64,000 bases of DNA from Persicitalea sp038235275 (GTDB lineage: Bacteria > Bacteroidota > Bacteroidia > Cytophagales > Spirosomataceae), in contig JBBSUC010000011.1 of NCBI GenBank assembly GCA_038235275.1, forward strand, positions 1 through 64,000. The letters are read 5' to 3'. A program made the translations under genes and the position numbers. Under the pieces are notes generated by a model. It was not told the origin of the DNA. It made no database searches and saw only the letters and a list, made by a program, of their open reading frames with translations. Below are positions 26,417-34,265 of the stretch, piece after piece. How positions within the stretch are numbered: position 1 is the first letter of the stretch; each line of letters starts with the position of its first letter.

Positions 26417-27421
26417 TCAGCGGTTAGGTTTTGGTTTAGAAATAGTCAATTCATTTTTATTCAACTCGACGGGCACCCCCAGTACCGCCGACAAAATATC
26501 CGCGATCTCCTTCGAATTACTGGCCTTGAAGTAGCCCGAGAGTCGCCGGTCTTTCAATGCGGTGTCGGCGATAGTGACTTCGAGGCCAAAATGTTCTTCG
26601 AGGATTAGCCGCACTTCGGAAAGTGGGGCATCATCGAAATAAAACTGGTGGTTCTTCCAGGTGGCTTCCAATTCGGGCTTAGGCGTTTTGGTCAGTCGGG
26701 GTTGGTCGGCGTCGACGGGCAGCGTCAGCACATCACCGGGTTGCAACATATGCTGTTTTTCCTGGTAGTGAACCTCTACTTTTCCTTTATTCAAAACTAC
26801 CCGGTTGCCGCGCGGTCGGGCAAAAACCACGAACTCAGTCCCCAGTACTTCCACGTTAAAATCGCGGTCAGTTTTCACGATAAATCGTTTGTTATCAAAC
26901 GTGTGCGTAACCTTAAACTCGCCCTCACCTTCGAGCAGCACCTCTCGTTTATCGGCAAATTCCCACCGTGGTACCCAAAGCGTGGAGTTGGCATTGAGCG
27001 CTACCAGGGTGCTGTCTTTCAGGTAGAAGGATTGCGTTTGGGCGTTGCCCGTTTGGTACGATTTATAGAGCAATGGTTTCTTGAATAAAAAACCGCCAGT
27101 CACCAGGAGCAGTACCGAAGCTGCTATACTCCAAAACCAGCCTCTTTTGGCAGAATGTAGCACAGAGACTATGGCAGGTTCTGGTTCCGAGGATTCGTCA
27201 GCGGGAAAAGGCGCGGCCGTCAGCGATACGAACGTCGCTAGAGCCGTCTCCGCGTCGGGAATATACTGGGGATGCTGGTTCTCCCACTCGTCGAGGCATT
27301 GGTAAAACAGCGCTTCGTTGGCGGGTTCACGCAGCCATTCCTCGACGTGCTTCCGCTGGATGGCGGTGGCTTTTCCATCGAAAAAGTCGAAGAGGATTTT
27401 CTTATGGATGAATTGAGACAT
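26417..27421 (-). CDS. FecR family anti-sigma factor
   Basis: About 334 residues from the ATG at 27421; an upstream in-frame ATG would add nine residues and is less likely. The N-terminal cytoplasmic segment contains an HVEEWLREPANEALFYQ sigma-binding helix. Then come a single membrane helix (WFWSIAASVLLLVTGGFLF) and the FecR domain (LKDSTLVALNANSTLWVP, EVLLEGEGEFKV, NVEVLGTEFVVF), with a C-terminal DUF4974 region (FYFDDAPLSEVRLILEEHFG) that contacts the transporter STN domain. It holds the ECF sigma factor at 27490-28110 inactive until the SusC at 22886-26410 signals. Confidence 0.95.
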   Translation of the reverse strand: MSQFIHKKILFDFFDGKATAIQRKHVEEWLREPANEALFYQCLDEWENQHPQYIPDAETALATFVSLTAAPFPADESSEPEPAIVSVLHSAKRGWFWSIAASVLLLVTGGFLFKKPLLYKSYQTGNAQTQSFYLKDSTLVALNANSTLWVPRWEFADKREVLLEGEGEFKVTHTFDNKRFIVKTDRDFNVEVLGTEFVVFARPRGNRVVLNKGKVEVHYQEKQHMLQPGDVLTLPVDADQPRLTKTPKPELEATWKNHQFYFDDAPLSEVRLILEEHFGLEVTIADTALKDRRLSGYFKASNSKEIADILSAVLGVPVELNKNELTISKPKPNR

Positions 27422-27489
27422 GTAGGAGTTGTTTACTCGAATTGACAAAAAGAAGGTCGATTACCCCACCTTCCGGCGGAAGGTTTAGC

Positions 27490-28110
27490 TCACCAATCCT
27501 CCTTTAATTCCTGGCGCAACCGGGCAAGGGCGCGGCTGACAAGCCTTTCCACGGCACTGACGGTGATTTCCATTTTTTCGGCTACCTCCTTGTATTTCAA
27601 CCCTTCCACGCGGTTAAGCAGGAAAGCGCGGCGGCACTGCGGCGGCAGTTCCTGAATCAGCCCGTCGATTTTGCGGCTGAGGTCATTGTAGCGCAAGACT
27701 TCTTCCGGGCTAGGGCTGGCGTCGGGCCGGGCGAGCAGCGAGTCCAGCGAAACGGAGCGATTGAGTTCGTATTTAAGGTAATTATAGGCGCGGTAGCGCA
27801 CGGCCTGGTAGAGATAGGCCGGGTAGGAAGTAATATCTTTTTCGTAAACGCGTCCCTGCCAGAAGTTGGCAAACACCTCAGCCACAACCTCCTCGGCGAT
27901 GTCGCGCGAGAAGACGAAACGGATTGCGTGGTTGCAGAGGTTGGCGTAGTACTTCCGGAACAGCAGTTCAGCTCCCTGCCTGGGGTTGTGGGCAAAAATC
28001 CGGGCGAGTAGTTCCTCCCCGTCGATCATCCTGCCACCTGATTCGGTCGAGGGGTCGGAGTCATTCAGGAAAGAAGCAGGATCGTCGGAATGCGGATTGG
28101 GCTGCGCCAT
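27490..28110 (-). CDS. ECF sigma-70 factor of the SusC regulatory trio
   Basis: A 206-residue ECF sigma factor. Region 2 lies around AELLFRKYYANLCNHAIRFV and EEVVAEVFANFWQGRV. Region 4, a helix-turn-helix, lies at LPPQCRRAFLLNRVEGLKYK and EVAEKMEITVSAVERLVSRA. It directs RNA polymerase to the promoter of the transporter operon. FecR is 68 bases downstream and SusC directly after, the standard Bacteroidota trans-envelope signalling set. The N-terminal ~30 residues are an acidic polar extension. Start at ATG 28110. Confidence 0.95.
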   Translation of the reverse strand: MAQPNPHSDDPASFLNDSDPSTESGGRMIDGEELLARIFAHNPRQGAELLFRKYYANLCNHAIRFVFSRDIAEEVVAEVFANFWQGRVYEKDITSYPAYLYQAVRYRAYNYLKYELNRSVSLDSLLARPDASPSPEEVLRYNDLSRKIDGLIQELPPQCRRAFLLNRVEGLKYKEVAEKMEITVSAVERLVSRALARLRQELKEDW

Positions 28111-28207
28111 GCGGGTTTTTATAAATAGAATACAATACAGACAAAATTGTACTTATTTACCCCACATGGCACAGGAAGTTTTTTTAGGATACGCGCAAAA
28201 TCCGCCG

Positions 28208-29776
28208 CTAAACCCCGGCCAAAATCTTCAAGGCCTCCTGATCTTTGTACCCGGTCATAAGCTTTTTCAGTTCGGCTTTCAGGTCGGCGGTAAGCTTTTC
28301 GGTGCCTTTCTGGCCGTAGATGTTGGACATCTCAGTCGGGTCCTTTTGCAGGTCGAAAAGTTCCCACGAATTGGGGCCGTCGTAGAAATAAACGAGCTTG
28401 TAGCGCTCCGTCCGCAAACCAAAATGGGGAAATACGTGGTGCGGTTGCGGGAATTCGTAGTAGTGGTAGTACACCGCCTGCCGCCAGGGCACTTTCTGCG
28501 GATCGGCGGCTTTCAGCAATGGAAAAAAGGATTTCCCCTGCATATCGGACGGAATTTTCGCACTGGCCAAATCCAGCATCGTGGGTGCCCAGTCGATGTT
28601 GGCTACCAGTTGGTCGATGGTGGTGCCGGGTTTTACTACGCCGGGATAGCGCACAATCAGCGGCGTCCGCAGCGATTCTTCGTAGATGAACCGCTTGTCG
28701 AACCAGCCGTGTTCACCCAGATAAAAACCCTGATCGGAAGAATAAACCACGATGGTATTTTTGGCCAGGCCGGTCTCATCCAGGTAGTCCAGCAGTTTAC
28801 CAATGTTGCGGTCCAGGCCGTTGGCCGTGGCGTAATAGTCTTTCAGGTAACGCTGAAATTTCCATTCGATCAGGGCTTTGCCCGTCAGGTTTTTATCCTC
28901 CGCCTCGTGGGCTACTTTGTCGTAGTAGGTTTTAAAAATTCTCCGCTGTTCGGAATTCATCCGGGCGTATAAAAAGCCTTTGTCGTAATCAGGGAAAACT
29001 TTTAGATCCTCTTTCATGCGCATGGTTTTGTCTACGCTCATGTCCTGTTGCTGAGCGGCTTTTCTGCCCTGGTAATTATCGTAGAAATTAGCGGGCAGCG
29101 GGAAGGTGACGTTGTCGTAGGCTCCCAAATCCTCCAGAGCGGGCAGCCACGACCGGTGGGTGGCCTTGTGACCGACGATGAGGAAAAATGGTTTGGTGTC
29201 GTCGCGTTTGGTGAGCCATTCGGTCGAAAATTGAGTGATGAGATCCGACACGTAGCCCGTGTAACGCGTGGTATCGTTGGGTTGACTGATAAAATCGGGA
29301 TTGTAGTACTGACCCTGGCCGGGTAGAATGTTCCAATAGTCGAAGCCCACGGGCAGACTGTTCAGGTGCATTTTACCGATCCAGGCCGTTTGGTAGCCGC
29401 TCTTTTGCAATTCTTTGGAGAAAAGCGTTTGATCGGTGTCGAAAATGGTGTTGTCATTGCGCTTGTAGCCATTCATGTGGCTATACTTGCCGGTGAGCAG
29501 CGTAGCCCGGCTTGGCCCGCAGATGGAGTTGGTGACCAGACAATTTTTAAACAAAGCCCCTTCCCGCGCCAGGCGGTCGATGCTGGGCGTTTTGGCAATT
29601 TTGTTGCCATAAGCACCGATCGCCTGGTAGGCGTGGTCGTCGGAGAAAATAAAAATTATGTTGGGTCGGTCCCGCTCCGGCGTACCGGACGCTCGGCGCT
29701 TTTGCGCTTGCGAGAAACCTAACAGCGGCACAAAAAAGAGAAATAGTGGGATGAGTTTACGGAAAGCGCGGATCAT
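28208..29776 (-). CDS. Exported type I (formylglycine) sulfatase
   Basis: A 522-residue protein with a Sec signal (LIPLFLFFVPLLGFSQ). The alkaline-phosphatase superfamily start PNIIFIFSDDH supplies the metal-binding aspartates (D46, D47). The sulfatase signature NSICGPSRATLLTG contains C86 in a C-x-P-S-R context, the Cys that maturases convert to formylglycine. The later VYSSDQGFYLGEHGWFDKR is the second metal-ligand and substrate region typical of S1 sulfatases acting on sulfated glycans. It removes sulfate esters in the periplasm. It is 72 bases downstream of the second FecR gene and may belong to that regulator unit. No maturase gene is visible in the window. Confidence 0.94.
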   Translation of the reverse strand: MIRAFRKLIPLFLFFVPLLGFSQAQKRRASGTPERDRPNIIFIFSDDHAYQAIGAYGNKIAKTPSIDRLAREGALFKNCLVTNSICGPSRATLLTGKYSHMNGYKRNDNTIFDTDQTLFSKELQKSGYQTAWIGKMHLNSLPVGFDYWNILPGQGQYYNPDFISQPNDTTRYTGYVSDLITQFSTEWLTKRDDTKPFFLIVGHKATHRSWLPALEDLGAYDNVTFPLPANFYDNYQGRKAAQQQDMSVDKTMRMKEDLKVFPDYDKGFLYARMNSEQRRIFKTYYDKVAHEAEDKNLTGKALIEWKFQRYLKDYYATANGLDRNIGKLLDYLDETGLAKNTIVVYSSDQGFYLGEHGWFDKRFIYEESLRTPLIVRYPGVVKPGTTIDQLVANIDWAPTMLDLASAKIPSDMQGKSFFPLLKAADPQKVPWRQAVYYHYYEFPQPHHVFPHFGLRTERYKLVYFYDGPNSWELFDLQKDPTEMSNIYGQKGTEKLTADLKAELKKLMTGYKDQEALKILAGV

Positions 29777-29848
29777 AGGGTAACGATTTTAGTTTATTGG
29801 CAAAAAAGAAACTGTCCGCCTTCAACTACTGAAACAAGACTGCTAAAT

Positions 29849-30940
29849 TCAACGGCATCCCTTCGACTCCACCACCAACTGCCCGTCCACTTCCTTGTAG
29901 CGGGCACCGATGGTTTTGCAGATAAGATCCAATTGGTCGTGGAGCGATTCTTCGTTCAGGGTGGTCGTCAGGTAGCAGTGATCCAGCACATCGTCGTTGA
30001 ACAAGATCGTGATTCCATAGCGCGTTTCTATGTCCCGCAGAATCAGGCTGGCGGGGGCTTCGTCGTAATGGGTCGGCAGGGTGTCAAATTCTTTTTTGAG
30101 AACCGGCTGGGGTTTATCGACCAGGCGGCGACTCAAGCTTTCGTCCTTGCGGCTGATTATGGCCTCCTGATTGGGCAGCAGCACCAGGCCATCCGTCTCG
30201 GGATCCGTGAGGTCGATGCGCCGCTGCTTGTACACCGACACCCGACCCGTGCTGACCTGTACCGTCACGTCCTGTTCCTTTTCAAAAGCCCGAATCCTGA
30301 AACTCGTCCCTAGCACCTTGGTCACCACCTCGTTGGCGTAAATATAGAAGGGACGGTCACTGTCACGGGCCACATTAAAAAAGGCTTCCCCTACCAGAAT
30401 GGCGTTCCGGTTGTAGCTACCAAAGTGGCGGGGGTACATTAGTTTGCTGTTCTTATGCAATGTGACGACGCTGCCGTCTTCCAGGGCGAATTTTATTGGC
30501 TCTTCCTTTTTATTGGCTTTTTCGATCAATTCATTTTTCTCCCGGATTGAATTGGACAACTCCCGGTAAGTAATAGACCCGCCGGGTTGGGCTCGCCAGG
30601 TGTACCAACTCAATCCCAGCATCAGGGCGAAGCCCGCCACCCACTGCCAGACCGCGTAACGGCCCCATTTGAGAGCGGGCGATTCCCGAACTTCCTCGGA
30701 GTCCCGTAGGTCGGCTGAGATTTTGGCCCAAACCATTTTCTGGTCGAGCGGTGGCAAATCGACTCCTTCGTTTCGTTGAATATCCTTGATCAAAGTCTGC
30801 GCTTCCCGAACCAGCCCGGACTGCTGGGGGTTTTCGGCCAGAAACTGCCGCCAGTAGCCGTCGTCTCGGCCCGATAGCACCCAGCGAACAAAAGAATCGT
30901 CGTCAAGAAAATTTTGAATCTTTGTATAGTTACTTTCCAT
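29849..30940 (-). CDS. FecR family anti-sigma factor (second pair)
   Basis: A 363-residue FecR. It has an N-terminal cytoplasmic part (NFLDDDSFVRWVLSGRDDGYW), one membrane helix (WQWVAGFALMLGLSWYTW), a FecR domain (LEDGSVVTLHKNSKLMYP, AILVGEAFFNVARDSDRPF, VVTKVLGTSFRIRAFE) and a DUF4974 tail (APASLILRDIETRYGITILF). It is paired with the sigma factor gene at 31075-31761 on the same strand. No SusC gene follows; the next gene is a sulfatase. It may therefore answer to a transporter elsewhere, or to one of the two STN-bearing SusC proteins in this window. Confidence 0.94.
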   Translation of the reverse strand: MESNYTKIQNFLDDDSFVRWVLSGRDDGYWRQFLAENPQQSGLVREAQTLIKDIQRNEGVDLPPLDQKMVWAKISADLRDSEEVRESPALKWGRYAVWQWVAGFALMLGLSWYTWRAQPGGSITYRELSNSIREKNELIEKANKKEEPIKFALEDGSVVTLHKNSKLMYPRHFGSYNRNAILVGEAFFNVARDSDRPFYIYANEVVTKVLGTSFRIRAFEKEQDVTVQVSTGRVSVYKQRRIDLTDPETDGLVLLPNQEAIISRKDESLSRRLVDKPQPVLKKEFDTLPTHYDEAPASLILRDIETRYGITILFNDDVLDHCYLTTTLNEESLHDQLDLICKTIGARYKEVDGQLVVESKGCR

Positions 30941-31074
30941 CTATAAATAAAGCAAAATACCGCCCTACTTATAGAGGTGGATTTTTCAGTAAATCGTAAC
31001 CATCAGGCGATGATTATTTTCAAAATAAAATGGCTCTTCGATTACGCTCAAAATGATATTATATTATGATTCAA

Positions 31075-31761
31075 TCAGTTAATCAGGAAAAAGAGAAAGA
31101 AGGACATGAGCGCTTTGAGCGTGACGCGCAGCACGGCGTAGGACTTGGAAAGGAGGTTCTTGACGACCTGTTTGGGAATACCCATCACCTCGGCGGCTTC
31201 GTCGAGACTCAAGCCCTGATAAAAGCGCAGGTGAACGGCTTCCCGCTGACGGTGGCTAAGGTTGGCCAGCGCATTTTGGATGGACCGGGAGCGGCTCACC
31301 CGGGTTTCATGGTCAATAGACTGTTGCTCCGAGGAGAGCGTGGAGAGGTAGTCGAGGAAGTCGTCGATGTCTTCGGCGGCTTCGATAATATCGTGGCGCG
31401 TGTTACGGAGCAGTTGGTTGCGCAAGGCCCGCAACAGGTAAGATTTCACCTGTTCGATCTCACTCAGGTACTCCCGCCGCCGCCATAAGTCCACGAACAC
31501 ATCCTGAATGGCATCTTCAACCAGCAGGCGATCAGGCGTAACGCGGTAGCCATAGCGGCTCATCGCGGGGAAGTGCCGCTGATACAGCCGCTCCAAAGCC
31601 CGTTCGCTCCCGTCTTTGAAAGCCAGCCAGAGTTCAATATCGTTTTTTAAAATCGACAACGTTTGGAATGGAATCCTTTTCCGCTTTTTAAAGACAAATG
31701 TTTTTAGTTCCAAGCAGTTTAGAAAGCGGAAGGAAAATACTAATCTACTAATTCTCCGCAA
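31075..31761 (-). CDS. ECF sigma-70 factor (second pair)
   Basis: Up to 228 residues as drawn. The conserved part begins at about residue 40 (LWLAFKDGSERALERLYQRH), region 2 continues through EDAIQDVFVDLWRRRE, and region 4 is LSHRQREAVHLRFYQGLSLD and EAAEVMGIPKQVVKNLLSKS. The first ~34 residues (basic and aromatic) are not typical and no later ATG exists, so the true start may be the TTG at 31659, which would give a normal 194-residue ECF factor. It pairs with the FecR gene 134 bases downstream. It is head to head with the plus-strand sigma/FecR/SusC/SusD set. Confidence 0.88.
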   Translation of the reverse strand: MRRISRLVFSFRFLNCLELKTFVFKKRKRIPFQTLSILKNDIELWLAFKDGSERALERLYQRHFPAMSRYGYRVTPDRLLVEDAIQDVFVDLWRRREYLSEIEQVKSYLLRALRNQLLRNTRHDIIEAAEDIDDFLDYLSTLSSEQQSIDHETRVSRSRSIQNALANLSHRQREAVHLRFYQGLSLDEAAEVMGIPKQVVKNLLSKSYAVLRVTLKALMSFFLFFLIN

Positions 31762-32015
31762 AAGACCGCACTTATGAAAAATATACCTTTGCTACTTCTA
31801 ACATGGTCCCTTTACAAAAATATCAACGCTCCGAAAAACGAAATCAACACCTTCAACACCGGCGAGTTTTTTAACCGCTACACGGCCCCCGCCTCCGGTC
31901 TTACGCAAATCATTCGTCAGGACTCCATTCGATTTTTCATCGTCAGGGTCCAGAATATGATCAGGCTTTCCCTGGCCCTTTTCGCCCCTAGCCCCTTTTT
32001 CCGACCTTTTTAATT

Positions 32016-32339
32016 ATGCAAGAATTCCTCACCTTCTTGATCGGGCGATTGCGACTTCTGGCCTTTCTGGAAGGAATTTCGTTGCTGGTGCTGGTATTCG
32101 TCGCCGTTCCCATGAAGCGGATGTCGGGCGACCCATCACTGGTGCAGGCGCTCGGCCCGGTTCACGGCGGACTGTTTCTGCTCTTCGTTTTCAACGCCCT
32201 GCGGGTGGGCGTCGAGTAGGGCTGGAAGTTCATCCAAACGACCTGGAAGGTGCTACTGGCCTGCGTCATTCCGTTCGGCACTTTTTACATCGACTGGAAA
32301 ATTCTTAGTTCGATTCAGTCGGCAGAGGCTGCTGAGTGA
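32016..32339 (+). pseudogene. DUF3817 membrane protein interrupted by an in-frame stop
   Basis: Read from ATG 32016, the first 67 residues form a DUF3817 protein (RLRLLAFLEGISLLVLVFVA, KRMSGDPSLVQALGPVHGG). A TAG stop stands at 32217-32219. The same frame continues beyond it for 39 more codons to a TGA at 32337-32339 with the expected family ending (VLLACVIPFGTFYIDWKIL). The position of the stop corresponds to a Tyr that I recall in relatives. Either a single base change or a sequencing error has broken the gene. DUF3817 proteins are small inner-membrane proteins of unknown function. Confidence 0.82.
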
Positions 32340-32434
32340 AAGTTTGCTCTCAACCTCGTTCCAGTCGTTCATCTCTCTTTCAGTAGTTGCCCGCCAAAAT
32401 CTCCTTTTTAGAATGAAGTTATTCCTGAAAAATC

Positions 32435-33028
32435 TTGAAAAAGAAAAATGGTTTTACCGACGATGAACAACTCTGGCAAGCCATAAGGGCGGGCAACGAG
32501 GAGGCCTTCGGATGTTTGTACCGCCGTTATTTTCGGGATCTGTTTCATTACGGTCGGCAGTTTTTGCGCGACGAGGAAGCCGTGAACGACGCCATTCAGG
32601 ATTTATTCGTGGATCTGTGGCGCAACCGCCGCTCGCTCAGTCCGGCACGGTCGGTGAAGTTTTACCTGATGGCTTCGCTGCGCCGAAAAATCCACCGCTC
32701 GCTGCGTCCCGAGCGTTTTCAGGAAACGGATTGGGGAAATCTGCCCGAGTCCCTCCTACCCGTCCAATCCTCCGCCGAAACAGATTTTACAGCGCAGGAA
32801 GAGCACTTTCTTCAAACCCAAAAACTCAACGACTGGCTCGGCCAGTTGCCGCCTCGCCAACGTGAGGCCCTCGTACTGCGTTTTTACCATGATCTGGAAT
32901 ACGCCGAGATCGCCGCGCTGCTCGACATCGGCGAACAAACCAGTCGAAACCTCGTTCAGAAAGCCCTATACACACTTCGCAAATTTTCCATCCTGTTGGT
33001 TTTCATGGCATTGGAATTTATTTTCTAA
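32435..33028 (+). CDS. ECF sigma-70 factor (third pair)
   Basis: A 197-residue ECF factor that starts at a TTG codon (32435); no in-frame ATG is available near the conserved part. Region 2 is AFGCLYRRYFRDLFHYGRQF and VNDAIQDLFVDLWRNRR. Region 4 is LPPRQREALVLRFYHDLEYA and IAALLDIGEQTSRNLVQKA. The hydrophobic C-terminus (ILLVFMALEFIF) is common in this subgroup and may keep the protein near the membrane. It should control the FecR/SusC/SusD/sulfatase set directly downstream. Confidence 0.92.
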   Translation: MKKKNGFTDDEQLWQAIRAGNEEAFGCLYRRYFRDLFHYGRQFLRDEEAVNDAIQDLFVDLWRNRRSLSPARSVKFYLMASLRRKIHRSLRPERFQETDWGNLPESLLPVQSSAETDFTAQEEHFLQTQKLNDWLGQLPPRQREALVLRFYHDLEYAEIAALLDIGEQTSRNLVQKALYTLRKFSILLVFMALEFIF

Positions 33029-33122
33029 ATTTTTCAAAAAAAAAGAAGCCGCAGCAAGGTTGAAATGAACCTGCATCGACTCTATCCGGGCAAATGGGAA
33101 ACTACCCCACTGTGAAGCCCGT

Positions 33123-34235
33123 ATGGAGTATCAGAATTTCACCACCCGCGACTTTATCGAAGATGCCCGCTTCCGGCGGTGGGTACGCCAACCCGACGCC
33201 GAGACGGAGGCTTTTTGGCGTAGTTTTCTGGCCAGACACCCCGAAAAAAAACCTGAAGTAATCGCCGCCACCGATTTCCTGCTGGGCATCGAGCAACAAG
33301 TCGAGTCGGACGCTGACGCCGCTGCGCACCAGGAAACGGTCTTCCAACGCATCCAGGAAATTATTACCGAAGAAAAAAATCCCTCCGTCCGGCGGCAGTT
33401 GCCCCGCTGGACAGTTTGGGTGGCGGCAGCCTGTTTGCTGTTCGTGCTGGGGTACTTTATCCTACCGCTCGATCGACTGGGAAAGCAGGAAATCACTTAC
33501 GAAACGAACCGGCAGCAGGCTACCTTTTCGCTCACCGAAAAAGTAAACGATACTGAGGAACCCGTCTCTGTTTCCCTGACCGATGGCAGTCGCATTTCGC
33601 TCCAGCCCGGCAGCCGAATCAGCTACGCCGAGGCGTTCGGGTCGGACAACAAGCGGGAGGTGTATTTGAGTGGCGAAGCCTTTTTCGAGGTAGCCAAAGA
33701 CCCCAACAAACCTTTCTTTGTCTATGCCAATGAATTGGTGACCAAGGTACTGGGGACAAGCTTTAACGTGCGGGCTTACCAAAACGACGAAGATGTGACG
33801 GTGGAAGTGCGCACCGGGCGCGTGTCGGTATCCGTAGCCGAAAAAATCGGCGGGCCGCAGGAAGTCAGTCCCCGCGAACGGGAGGGTATTTTGTTGCTGC
33901 CGAACCAACAGGCCGTCCTGGCCCGTCAGGAAATTCGGTTGGTGAAAACCCTGGTAAAGGAGCTGGTTTTACTGAGTGAAACCATACTCGATCAGCCAAA
34001 AACTTCTTTCGTATTCGAGACTACTCCTGCCCCGGAGGTTTTCAAAACCCTGGCCCGTGCCTACGGATTGGATATTATTTTTGACGAAGATCAGTTCGCC
34101 GACTGTCAGTTCACCGCCGACTTGACGGATGTGCCACCTTACGAGAAACTCGACATCGTCTGCCGCAGTATCGAAGCCAGCTACCGCATTCTGGACGCCC
34201 AGATTATCATCGACGGCAAAGGCTGTAAACCTTGA
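33123..34235 (+). CDS. FecR family anti-sigma factor (third pair)
   Basis: A 370-residue FecR with an N-terminal cytoplasmic part (FIEDARFRRWVRQPDAETEA), one membrane helix (TVWVAAACLLFVLGYFIL), the FecR domain (LTDGSRISLQPGSRISYAEA, EVYLSGEAFFEVAKDPNKPF, LVTKVLGTSFNVRAYQ) and a DUF4974 tail (APEVFKTLARAYGLDIIFDE). It is very similar in layout to the FecR at 29849-30940, suggesting that the two head-to-head sigma/FecR pairs arose by duplication. SusC begins 30 bases downstream, and its STN domain is the likely partner. Confidence 0.95.
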   Translation: MEYQNFTTRDFIEDARFRRWVRQPDAETEAFWRSFLARHPEKKPEVIAATDFLLGIEQQVESDADAAAHQETVFQRIQEIITEEKNPSVRRQLPRWTVWVAAACLLFVLGYFILPLDRLGKQEITYETNRQQATFSLTEKVNDTEEPVSVSLTDGSRISLQPGSRISYAEAFGSDNKREVYLSGEAFFEVAKDPNKPFFVYANELVTKVLGTSFNVRAYQNDEDVTVEVRTGRVSVSVAEKIGGPQEVSPREREGILLLPNQQAVLARQEIRLVKTLVKELVLLSETILDQPKTSFVFETTPAPEVFKTLARAYGLDIIFDEDQFADCQFTADLTDVPPYEKLDIVCRSIEASYRILDAQIIIDGKGCKP

Positions 34236-34265
34236 TTCCCTATAACTTTTAACAACCAACTTCCT

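Noticed and set aside
31774..32013. 79-residue open frame before the DUF3817 pseudogene
   Set aside because: No recognised features and a composition typical of chance; it lies in the divergent promoter region of two regulatory gene sets.
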